NCBI GenBank assembly: GCA_022791875.1 | Contig: JAAVZX010000040.1 | Location: forward strand, 1-64,000 | Reading direction: 5' to 3' | Length of the DNA: 64,000 nt | From: Oscillibacter sp. | GTDB taxonomy: Bacteria > Bacillota > Clostridia > Oscillospirales > Oscillospiraceae | Shown: positions 8,006-14,912 of the stretch, piece by piece | How positions within the stretch are numbered: position 1 is the first letter of the stretch | Layout of the letters: the number at the start of each line of letters is the position of its first letter | Position numbers and translations under genes: made by a program | The notes under the pieces: generated by a model | Database searches by the model: none | The model's input: only the letters and a program-made list of their open reading frames with translations | Told to the model about the DNA's origin: nothing

Positions 8006-9106
8006 TTACAGACCGAAGAGCTCCTTCAAGCGGTCCTCTTTCAGGTCCGCGCCGATGACGCAGAGACGGCCGGTGTAGTCGGGGTGGCCCTGGCGGACCT
8101 CGTGCTCCTCGGGCACGTAGTCGAACTCAATCCACGCGCCGTCCTCGCCGTTCACGATACCCTTTGCCCGCAGAATCGCGCCGTATTCGCCGCTGTCCAG
8201 GGCCGCGAGAATCTTCTCGATGCCCGCCTGGGTGAAGGCTTTCGGGGTCTCTTTGCCCCAGCTGGTGAAGACCTCGTCGGCGTGGTGATGGTGGTGGTGA
8301 TGCTCGTGGCCGTGGTCGTGGTCATGGTGGTGTTCATGCTCGTGCTCGTGGTCATGGTTGTGATGATGTTCATGCTCGTGGTCATGATCATGGTCGTGGT
8401 GATGCTCGTGCTCGTGGTCATGGTCATGATGATGGTGCTCATGCTCATGCTCGGCTTCCTCGGCGGCGTGCTCGGCGCGCATTTTCTCCAAGAGCTCGTC
8501 CGCCAGGGATACCTTTTCAATGGCGGTCAGAATCGTCCTGCCGTCCAGCTGGTCCCAGGGGGTGGTGAGGATGGCGGCGTCGGGGTTCTTCTCTTGGAGC
8601 ATGGCGACCGCCGCTTCCAGCTTTTCCTGGTTCAGCTTCTGGGTCCGGGAGAGGACGATGGTTCCGGCGCTCTCGATCTGGTTGTTGTAGAACTCGCCGA
8701 AGTTCTTCATATAGACCTTCACCTTTGTTGCGTCTGCAACAGTGACGAAGCTGTTCAGCTTCATCTCCGGAGCCTCCGCGGCGGTGTTCTCCACGGCCAC
8801 GATCACGTCGGACAGCTTGCCCACGCCGGAGGGCTCGATGAGAATCCGGTCCGGGTGGAACTGGGCGGCCACGTCTTTCAGGGCCTGGTTGAAGTCGCCC
8901 ACCAGGGAGCAGCAGATGCACCCGGAGGACATTTCGGAGATCTGGATGCCGGACTCCTTCAAAAAGCCGCCGTCGATGCTGATCTCGCCGAACTCGTTCT
9001 CGATCAGGACCAGCTTTTCGCCCTGGTATGCCTCTGACAGGAGTTTTTTAATCAAAGTGGTCTTGCCAGCCCCTAAAAAGCCGGAAATAATGTCGATTTT
9101 AATCAT
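8006..9106 (-). CDS. COG0523 GTPase with long histidine-rich metal-binding insert
   Basis: 366-residue G3E GTPase, predicted metallochaperone or metal-insertase. Walker A GFLGAGKTTLIKK is at residues 8-20, the conserved IENEFGE segment follows, and the metal-binding GCICC motif is near residue 63. A stretch of about 59 residues (about 220-278) is almost only His, Asp and Glu, fitting Zn, Ni or Co storage. The CobW C-terminal domain follows. I start at the ATG at 9106 (MIKIDIISGFLGAGKT), preceded by AAAGGACTTG; the ORF start at 9142 adds 12 non-homologous residues. A promoter with a palindrome in its spacer lies upstream, suggesting metal-responsive repression. It probably heads a two-gene operon with the second GTPase. 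Confidence 0.92.
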   Translation of the reverse strand: MIKIDIISGFLGAGKTTLIKKLLSEAYQGEKLVLIENEFGEISIDGGFLKESGIQISEMSSGCICCSLVGDFNQALKDVAAQFHPDRILIEPSGVGKLSDVIVAVENTAAEAPEMKLNSFVTVADATKVKVYMKNFGEFYNNQIESAGTIVLSRTQKLNQEKLEAAVAMLQEKNPDAAILTTPWDQLDGRTILTAIEKVSLADELLEKMRAEHAAEEAEHEHEHHHHDHDHEHEHHHDHDHDHEHEHHHNHDHEHEHEHHHDHDHGHEHHHHHHHADEVFTSWGKETPKAFTQAGIEKILAALDSGEYGAILRAKGIVNGEDGAWIEFDYVPEEHEVRQGHPDYTGRLCVIGADLKEDRLKELFGL

Positions 9107-9174
9107 TTTTTCAAGTCCTTTCCTCAGATCGGAGCCCCGCAATATCCACGGGCTTCCTTTTTCGTACAGGCACT

Positions 9175-9202
9175 ATCATAGCACCATTTTTCAAAAATGC
9201 AA
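9175..9202 (-). promoter_or_regulatory. Promoter and operator-like palindrome of the COG0523 operon
   Basis: On the minus strand TTGCAT (9202-9197) and TATGAT (9180-9175) are separated by 16 bp. The spacer contains a 15-bp palindrome CATTTTTCAAAAATG (9185-9199). A repressor bound there would block RNA polymerase, as Zur- or MarR/AdcR-type metal regulators do. Identity of the regulator is not shown. Confidence 0.55.
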
Positions 9203-9243
9203 GTCATTCGCAAAAAGTTTACTGATATTCCCACCGCACAATT

Positions 9244-10617
9244 TTACTTCCCCCGCCGCCGCGCCTCAAACGCTGCCGTCTCCCGGCTCACAACCCCCGA
9301 CAGCGCCAGCAGGCACAGCAGATTCGGCAGGCACATCAGGGCGTTGCACACGTCGGAGAGCCGGAACACGGCCTCCAGGCGTTCCAGGGCGCCCCACGCC
9401 GCCGTCAGGCAGAACAGGCCGCGGTACGTGGGCAGGCCCCGCCCGCCGAAGAGGTAGGAAAATGCCGTCTCGCCCTGGTACTCCCAGCCCAGCACCGAGG
9501 AAAAGGCGAAGAGCACAATGGCAACTGCAACAAAGCCCCCGCCCGCGGGGCCCATCACCGTCTGAAAAGCCAGAATCACCAGCGGGGCCCCGTCCACGGC
9601 CCTCCCGGCGGCGTCCGCGGCCCCCAGGACCCCGGAGCAGCAGATGGCCAGGCCCGTCACCGTACATACCAGCATGGTATCGATCACGTTCCCGGTCATA
9701 CTGATGTAGCCCTGCTTCACGGGGTCGCCGCAGGAGGCTGACGCGGCGGAAATGGCGGCGGAGCCCAGGCCCGCCTCGTTGGAGAAGACGCCCCGGGAAA
9801 TGCCCCGCCGCACCGTGTCCGCCCAGGAGACGGCTGCCCCCGCCGCGCCGCCCGCCGCCGCCCTGGGGGAGATTGCACAGCGCAGGATTTCCCACAGCCC
9901 CGCAGGCAGATTTTCCCAGTTCCCCAGGACCACCGCCAGGCCCGCCGTCAGATAAAACAGCGCCATGGCGGGCACCAGGGCCGTGCAGACCCTGGTGATG
10001 CCCCGGACGCCTCCGGAAACCACCGCCAGCGCCAGCAGGGCCGTCCCCAGCCCCGCCGCCCAGGCCGGTACACCCCACACGCTTCCCAGGGCCCCGGCGA
10101 TGGAATTGGACTGGGTCATTCCCCCGATTCCGAAGGAGGCCCCCACCGCAAACAGGGCGTACAGGCCCCCCAGCACGGCCCCCGGTGCGCCCAGCGCCGC
10201 CCGCATGACGTACATAGGCCCGCCCTGCCACTGGCCCTGCCAGTTCCGGCTGCGGTACTTCACCGCCAGCATACACTCCGCGTATTTCAGCGCCAGCCCC
10301 GCTATGGCGGAAACCTCCATCCACACCAGGGCCCCCGGCCCCCCCGCCACCAGCGCCGTGGCCACGCCGACGATATTGCCTGTGCCGATGGTTGCCGCCA
10401 GGGAGGTCATGAGGGCCGAGAAGGGGGACACGCCCCCCGTCCCTCCGGACTGCCGCGCCTCCCGCCCCAGCGCCGCCCCCATGGCCCAGCCCAGGTTTTT
10501 CCAGGGCAGGAAGTCCGTGCGCACGGTGAGAAAGAGCCCCGTCCCCAGCAGCAGCGCCAGGGTCCCGGGACCCCAGAGGCCGCGCTCCGCGCTTTGCAGG
10601 ATGCCGTTCAGGTCCAT
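9244..10617 (-). CDS. Amino acid (alanine/glycine):Na+ symporter, AGCS family
   Basis: 457-residue integral membrane protein of the AGCS (alanine or glycine:cation symporter) family, importing small neutral amino acids with Na+. The family signature region SPFSALMTSLAATIGTGNIV is near residues 64-83, with the following VATALVAGGPGALVWMEV. About ten to eleven hydrophobic helices run through the protein, and GISRGVFSNEAGLGSAAISA is the second strongly conserved block. The length is typical (440-490). ATG at 10617 follows AAAAAGGGGGACGGCAT. It is monocistronic; the upstream gap carries a short GC-rich repeat. Confidence 0.92.
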   Translation of the reverse strand: MDLNGILQSAERGLWGPGTLALLLGTGLFLTVRTDFLPWKNLGWAMGAALGREARQSGGTGGVSPFSALMTSLAATIGTGNIVGVATALVAGGPGALVWMEVSAIAGLALKYAECMLAVKYRSRNWQGQWQGGPMYVMRAALGAPGAVLGGLYALFAVGASFGIGGMTQSNSIAGALGSVWGVPAWAAGLGTALLALAVVSGGVRGITRVCTALVPAMALFYLTAGLAVVLGNWENLPAGLWEILRCAISPRAAAGGAAGAAVSWADTVRRGISRGVFSNEAGLGSAAISAASASCGDPVKQGYISMTGNVIDTMLVCTVTGLAICCSGVLGAADAAGRAVDGAPLVILAFQTVMGPAGGGFVAVAIVLFAFSSVLGWEYQGETAFSYLFGGRGLPTYRGLFCLTAAWGALERLEAVFRLSDVCNALMCLPNLLCLLALSGVVSRETAAFEARRRGK

Positions 10618-10699
10618 ATGCCGTCCCCCTTTTTAAGACAGCCTATGCGTTGGACAGGCGGGGTTATGCGCCTTGGAAACGGGGGTAAAATGGGGCGGA

Positions 10700-10762
10700 A
10701 TGGAGGCAAACGGCGGGCAAACGATAAGGGCAAGCACAGAGGCCCGCCCCTACAGAGGTGTA
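10700..10762. repeat. Short GC-rich repeat (CACAGAGGyCCGCCCCTACAG type)
   Basis: The sequence CACAGAGGCCCGCCCCTACAGAG follows an imperfect inverted GGGCGGGC arm. The same unit occurs at about 55829-55866 as GGGCGGACACAGAGG followed by TCCGCCCCTACAGAG. It is a second, smaller dispersed repeat family. Confidence 0.5.
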
Positions 10763-10767
10763 TCGTT

Positions 10768-11649
10768 TTACCCTTTTCCGCTGTTTTCCTCGCGGGCCTG
10801 CTGGAGGTAGTCGCGCCCGGCCTTTTTCCTGCTGGGGACGAAGCCCTGGGCGGCGGTCTTTTTCTCGCCCTTGCTGCGGGCGTAGAAGAAGCCGGTAACG
10901 GAGAAGACCACCGCACCCAGGAAGTTCACGAAGAGGTCCTTCATGGTGTCAATGAGGCCGATGTCGAGGTAGCCGCCGAGGCCAAGGCTCTCACCGTTGA
11001 CGGCCACGTCGCGGATGTTGGGCACAGCAATGACTTTGTTGCTCAGGGTGGGGTCCAGCTCTACGGTGTAGATGGCGTGAACAATGGTGTCCTTCTGCAT
11101 GTCGGTGTGGAAAAACCAGTCCATGCTGAACTCGAAGAACTCCCAGAGGACGCCGATGGTCATGGAGAAGCAGAAGGCCACCAGCGCCAGGAAGAAGGGG
11201 GAGAGGTCGAAGGTGAGGTTCTCGTTGTCGTTCAGCAGAATGACGAGGGAGAAGCCGACGGCGGCGGCTAAGAATCCGTTGAGGGTATGGAGCATGGTGT
11301 CCCAGTGGGGGACGACGACGTAGAAGGCGTTCACTTCGCCGAGGATTTCGGCGGCATAGATGAAGCAGAGGACTGTGATTTCCAGGGCGGGAGGCAGCTC
11401 GATGTGCAGCTTGACCTGAATCCAGCTGGGGACGTATAGGAGGAGGAGCGTCAGCCCGCAGAAGAAGGCGCTCTCATAGTGCCCCTGAAAGAGCTGGCGC
11501 ACGAGGATGATGATCACCAGCGCCCGCAGGATGTAAAAGACGATGAAGGAGCTTCTGTGCTCCCGGATTTCCTTCTCCATAGCCTGTCTGAAATTTCTCT
11601 TTTCCTGCTTCCTGACCCGCTTTCTGGCATCTTTCTCTAGTTTACGCAT
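10768..11649 (-). CDS. YjdF/DUF2238-like integral membrane protein
   Basis: 293-residue membrane protein with a basic cytoplasmic N-terminus (MRKLEKDARKRVRKQEKRN) and about six hydrophobic helices between residues 35 and 265. It shares with the YjdF/DUF2238 group the HWDTMLHTLNGFLAAAVGF segment and the WEFFEFSMDWFF segment; function is unknown. A basic tail (ARSKGEKKTAAQGF onward) ends the protein. I start at ATG 11649, preceded by AAGGAGGTTTTT; the ORF-track start at 11841 runs into the repeat-containing leader. A good sigma-A promoter lies upstream, so the message carries a leader of roughly 165 bases containing an R1 repeat. Confidence 0.75.
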   Translation of the reverse strand: MRKLEKDARKRVRKQEKRNFRQAMEKEIREHRSSFIVFYILRALVIIILVRQLFQGHYESAFFCGLTLLLLYVPSWIQVKLHIELPPALEITVLCFIYAAEILGEVNAFYVVVPHWDTMLHTLNGFLAAAVGFSLVILLNDNENLTFDLSPFFLALVAFCFSMTIGVLWEFFEFSMDWFFHTDMQKDTIVHAIYTVELDPTLSNKVIAVPNIRDVAVNGESLGLGGYLDIGLIDTMKDLFVNFLGAVVFSVTGFFYARSKGEKKTAAQGFVPSRKKAGRDYLQQAREENSGKG

Positions 11650-11684
11650 AAAAACCTCCTTGTACGCAGCCGCCTGCCTGCCCC

Positions 11685-11800
11685 GCGGGGGACGGAGGCC
11701 GCCAGCGGGGCATTCCGCCTCCGGCGGCCAAGGAGGCTCTGCCTCCTTGGATTCTCCGCCAGGGGAAACGGTTTCCCCTGGACCCCGCCAGATCACTTTT
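11685..11800 (+). repeat. Composite palindromic intergenic repeat (family R1)
   Basis: Contains GGCCTCCGGCGGCC, the AAGGAGGCTCTGCCTCCTT hairpin, ATTCTCCGCCAGG, the CAGGGGAAAC/GTTTCCCCTG hairpin and ACCCCGCCAGATCAC. Module order is as in the other R1 copies, with different stems. It lies in the leader of the YjdF-like gene, antisense to that transcript. Confidence 0.75.
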
Positions 11801-11820
11801 CCCCGGTTCTCTCTGCTTCT

Positions 11821-11848
11821 ATTATAGCCAATCCTTCCCATAGGTCAA
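11821..11848 (-). promoter_or_regulatory. Sigma-A promoter of the YjdF-like gene
   Basis: On the minus strand TTGACC (11848-11843) and TATAAT (11826-11821) are separated by 16 bp, about 170 bases upstream of the start codon. Confidence 0.65.
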
Positions 11849-11860
11849 CATAAAAAATCC

Positions 11861-11892
11861 GTGGGGCCTTTCATCTTGTGGAAGGCCCCACT
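11861..11892 (-). terminator. Hairpin with minus-strand T-run; E1-related fragment
   Basis: GTGGGGCCTT pairs with AAGGCCCCAC; on the minus strand it is followed by GGATTTTTTATG, so it can end transcription of the YbjN-like gene. The hairpin and its flanks (AAATCCGTGGGG, CCCCACTTGC) match the central hairpin of element E1, suggesting a truncated E1 copy. Confidence 0.55.
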
Positions 11893-11938
11893 TGCTTTTG
11901 GCTGTGTCAGCGTGCGGCGGGCTTTAAGGAAGCGCTGA

Positions 11939-12172
11939 TTAACCCTGGCAAAGGAGACGCAAAGCATCAGGAGGGGCGGATGTATCATCTGCATAATCGC
12001 ACGAGCCGAAGCACAGAAAGCGCGCGTCTGCGTAGAATACCTTGCAGCCACTGCGGTCCAGGAACCACGTCCAGCCGTCCTTCCCGCGCCGCCGGTGCAT
12101 CTGGTCCTCTGCCGATTTAAGAAATGAAAACTTCCGCGGCGTCTCCCCTCCGGCCCGTCCTGCGGGGCTCAC
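11939..12172 (-). CDS. Possible small protein overlapping the end of the YbjN-like gene
   Basis: Candidate 77-residue ORF whose GTG (12172) overlaps the YbjN-like stop codon as GTGA, which would allow translational coupling. The second half is rich in aromatic and Cys residues (DGWTWFLDRSGCKVFYADAR, FLCFGSCDYADD), unlike a random shadow. An internal ATG at 12100 after GAGGACCAG is an alternative start. I do not recognise a family, and no coding signal beyond amino-acid character supports it. Confidence 0.3.
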   Translation of the reverse strand: MSPAGRAGGETPRKFSFLKSAEDQMHRRRGKDGWTWFLDRSGCKVFYADARFLCFGSCDYADDTSAPPDALRLLCQG

Positions 12173-12633
12173 TCGCCCCGTGCGTCCTCGAACGCCTCCG
12201 CGCCCGTTTTCATTCCGAACAGCACGGACAGCAGCGCGTCCCCGTAGTCGCGGTACATCATCAGCGGGATGTACAGCGAATTCTTGATCACTTCCTCCGA
12301 CGGCGTGCAGTCATCGCAGTCCACCGCCACGCGGAACCGGATCTCCCCGTCCCGGTGGTCCATCTCGAAGTTTCCGAACTTAATCGCGTAGTTCACGCGG
12401 GTCATGAAGTCGCACATTTCGGCCTGTACGTCCTTGTCCGCGTTGAGGTCGATGGACGCGAACACCACGTAGTCGGAATCCCAGATCCCGATGATAAAGC
12501 GGATATTCTTCAGCTTCCCGGCGTTCGAGATGGAAAAGCGGATGATGCCGTCTTCCTGGTTGAAGTCGTAGTTCAGCTCCTGGTTATCCAGGCAGGACAT
12601 TACAAGATTTGCAATCTGTTTTGAGTATGACAT
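12169..12633 (-). CDS. YbjN-like domain protein
   Basis: 154-residue acidic soluble protein resembling the YbjN superfamily, which has a type III chaperone-like alpha/beta fold; functions in the group are mostly unknown, with roles proposed in stress responses. Segments such as GIIRFSISNAGKLKNIRFII and VNYAIKFGNFEMDHRDGEIR show the alternating strands of the fold. ATG at 12633 follows a GGAGGTACGCAGC region. It is divergent from the DHH phosphoesterase gene, with its own promoter (12695-12723). Confidence 0.65.
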   Translation of the reverse strand: MSYSKQIANLVMSCLDNQELNYDFNQEDGIIRFSISNAGKLKNIRFIIGIWDSDYVVFASIDLNADKDVQAEMCDFMTRVNYAIKFGNFEMDHRDGEIRFRVAVDCDDCTPSEEVIKNSLYIPLMMYRDYGDALLSVLFGMKTGAEAFEDARGE

Positions 12634-12694
12634 GCTGCGTACCTCCTATCGTCGTCGCGTCAATCGCTTCCGCCGCCTTTTGGCAGTATGTAAA

Positions 12695-12723
12695 AGTATA
12701 GCACAAAAATCCAGAACTTTCAA
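12695..12723 (-). promoter_or_regulatory. Sigma-A promoter of the YbjN-like gene
   Basis: On the minus strand TTGAAA (12723-12718) and TATACT (12700-12695) have a 17-bp spacer. Confidence 0.6.
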
Positions 12724-12780
12724 TCAATTTCATCTTTTTTCCACACCCTTTTTTTCTGCAATTTTCGTCACATTTTGCAC

Positions 12781-12809
12781 TTTTCAAGCGCCGCGCTCTG
12801 TGGTATACT
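12781..12809 (+). promoter_or_regulatory. Sigma-A promoter of the DHH phosphoesterase gene
   Basis: TTTTCA (12781-12786) and TATACT (12804-12809) have a 17-bp spacer. The TGG just before the -10 gives a partial extended -10. Confidence 0.55.
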
Positions 12810-12863
12810 GTGGAACACTGCCAGGCGGCGGTCCGTCGCATGAAACACAGACAGAAGGAGACG

Positions 12864-14663
12864 ATGCTTACCATGCAGCTTCAGGAATTACTGAGCTATC
12901 AAAATATCGTGGTCCAGTGCCACAACGCCCCTGACGCTGACGCCATCGCCAGCGCCTACGCCGTCTACCGGTATCTCCAGACAAACGGGAAAACCGCCCG
13001 GCTCATCTACGGAAGCCCTCTGGGGGAGTGCAACCTCATCCAGAAGGGCAACCTCCGCCATATGATCAAGGACCTGGGTCTGGAGAACGTGCTCCAGCAC
13101 GCGGACGCCCTGGAGGACCCGCCGGATCTGCTGCTCTACGTGGACTGCCACCCGGGGGAGTCCAACGTCCGCCTCTTCGGGCCCATGGCCTACCCCCTGC
13201 GGGACCTGCCGAAGAAGGATGAGGGCGGTCCGGAGGTTCCCGCGCAGGAGGACTGGCAGACCTACGCCGTCCCGGTGGATTTCAGCTCCCGGGAGGACGT
13301 GCTGGCCGTCTTCGGGGCTAAGGCCGTGGCGGTCATCGACCACCACAAGGTCAAGTTCCCGAAGAACCTCCCGCCCATGCAGGAGCTGCAGTCCTATAAA
13401 TCCTGCTCCACCATCCTCTGGACCATGCTGCGGGACGCGGGCATCGACCTTACGCAGAATCCCGGCAAGAGCAGAAAACTCCTGGCCACGGCCCTGTACT
13501 ACGGCCTCTACACAGATTCCTCCGAGCTCCAGGAGCTCTCCGGCGGGCAGGACAGCGACCTTCTCGATAAGCTGAACAGCGAAAACCGGAACGAAAACCT
13601 CATCTTCCGCTGGAACACCGCCAGCCTCTCCCTGGCTGAGATGAAGAGCGTGGGCCAGGCCCTCTTCCAGTACGATTACTACGATTCCGGCCGCTTCGCC
13701 ATCATGGAGATGAAGAGCGCGGACGGCTGTTACCTGGATCAGAACCTTCTGGGCATCATCGGCGACCTGCTGATCCGCGTGGACAAGATTGACACCTGCG
13801 TGGCCTTCTGCGAGCAGGCCACCTGCTTCCGCCTCTCCGTCCGCACCTGCACCCCGGAGGCCCTGGCCACCGACATTATCAAGTTCATCACCGCCGGAGT
13901 GGGCGGAGGCGGCGGGCACCCCCGGAAAACCGGCGGCGACCTGGAGAAAGACAAGCTCCGCGTCGCCTTTGAGGCCTGGTGCGGCTTCCGCCCCGAGACG
14001 GACGAGGACCTCTGCCTTGCCGCCCGCCAGCTCCTGGCGGACCGGATGCGGGCCTACTACAGCAGCTTCGACGTCTTCCGCTCCGGCAGGGACGAAACCT
14101 CCCAGAAAATCGGCCTGGACGCCATGGACCTCTATGAGAAACGCACTGACGGCAGCCCCATCGGCTACATTCCCGTCACCGAAGAGGGGCTCTACGCACC
14201 CGGCACCGTCCTCACCATCCGCTCCCTGGAGGGCGACATGGTGGAGACCGTCTCCGAGGACACCTACCTCATGTTCGGCGTGGACGGCGAGCCCTACACC
14301 AACAGCCGCAAGGCGTTCCTCGCCCAGTACGAGGACGCCCCGGAGCCCTACGTCTTCCCCGGCCAGTACCTTCCCCACATCACCAGCGCCAAGTGTGCCG
14401 GCGACGCCCAGCAGGAAAAGCTGGACGCCGACGCCCTCCAGGCCCACATCCACGCCTGCCGCCCCAAGCCCGGCCACCGCGTCCACGCCCGCAAGCTGCT
14501 CCGCCGCGCCAAGGTCTTCTCCGACCGCAGGCCCGACGGCTACCTCCTCGGCGAGCCCGGCGACTGGCTCGTCGCCCGCGCGGGGAATACCAGCCATGTG
14601 CATATCGTCAAGGCGGAGTCCTTTCCGAAGCTCTACTTCCAGGTCAGCACCGATGGGGACTGA
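12864..14663 (+). CDS. DHH-family phosphoesterase
   Basis: 599-residue phosphoesterase of the DHH superfamily (RecJ, GdpP, NrnA and relatives), which hydrolyse phosphodiester or pyrophosphate bonds with Mn2+. Motif I NAPDADAIASA is near residue 29, the DHH motif VIDHHK is near residue 159, and the DHHA1-type glycine motif GVGGGGGHPRKTGG is near residue 352. The remaining ~220 residues form an extra domain I do not recognise, so the protein is longer than NrnA (about 310). I start at ATG 12864 because AGAAGGAGAC lies just upstream; ATG 12873 is an alternative. NrnA-like nanoRNA or pAp hydrolysis is a guess. An R1 repeat follows the gene directly. Confidence 0.85.
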   Translation: MLTMQLQELLSYQNIVVQCHNAPDADAIASAYAVYRYLQTNGKTARLIYGSPLGECNLIQKGNLRHMIKDLGLENVLQHADALEDPPDLLLYVDCHPGESNVRLFGPMAYPLRDLPKKDEGGPEVPAQEDWQTYAVPVDFSSREDVLAVFGAKAVAVIDHHKVKFPKNLPPMQELQSYKSCSTILWTMLRDAGIDLTQNPGKSRKLLATALYYGLYTDSSELQELSGGQDSDLLDKLNSENRNENLIFRWNTASLSLAEMKSVGQALFQYDYYDSGRFAIMEMKSADGCYLDQNLLGIIGDLLIRVDKIDTCVAFCEQATCFRLSVRTCTPEALATDIIKFITAGVGGGGGHPRKTGGDLEKDKLRVAFEAWCGFRPETDEDLCLAARQLLADRMRAYYSSFDVFRSGRDETSQKIGLDAMDLYEKRTDGSPIGYIPVTEEGLYAPGTVLTIRSLEGDMVETVSEDTYLMFGVDGEPYTNSRKAFLAQYEDAPEPYVFPGQYLPHITSAKCAGDAQQEKLDADALQAHIHACRPKPGHRVHARKLLRRAKVFSDRRPDGYLLGEPGDWLVARAGNTSHVHIVKAESFPKLYFQVSTDGD

Positions 14664-14667
14664 CCCC

Positions 14668-14800
14668 GTGGGGGACGGGGGGCTGCCAGCGGGGCTTCCC
14701 GCCTCCGGCGGCCAGGGGCTTTGCCCCTGGACCCCACCAGCCCTTTGAAAAGGGCTGGACCCTAAACTTTATCTGTGGGGAAACGCGGTTTCCCCGCTTT
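14668..14800 (+). repeat. Composite palindromic intergenic repeat (family R1)
   Basis: Contains GGGGACGGGGGGCTGCC, CCGCCTCCGGCGGCC, the CAGGGGCTTTGCCCCTG hairpin, GACCCCACCAG and a CCCTTTGAAAAGGG hairpin followed by CTGGACCCTAAACTTTATCTG. The last module recurs in inverse orientation at 55.9 kb. It follows the DHH gene stop by a few bases. Confidence 0.8.
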
Positions 14801-14823
14801 TTTTCAAGGTTCATCTCTGAGGC

Positions 14824-14852
14824 TTGTATTTGACGGAAAATTGTGGTAGACT
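14824..14852 (+). promoter_or_regulatory. Probable promoter of the LRR/SLH surface protein gene
   Basis: TTGTAT (14824-14829) and TAGACT (14847-14852) are separated by 17 bp, about 60 bases before the start codon. Confidence 0.45.
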
Positions 14853-14912
14853 TGCTCGTGAAATGACTTAGACGGAAAGTATTCAGTTGAAAATGAGTGG
14901 GAGGAATCGGAC

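Noticed and set aside
12888-14603. 571-aa minus-strand ORF
   Set aside because: It is antisense to the DHH phosphoesterase, a gene with clear motifs; GC-rich third positions create long shadow ORFs. The same holds for 5328-6539, 7658-9037, 15741-17615, 38392-40212 and 45382-47109, except where a segment continues a frameshifted gene.
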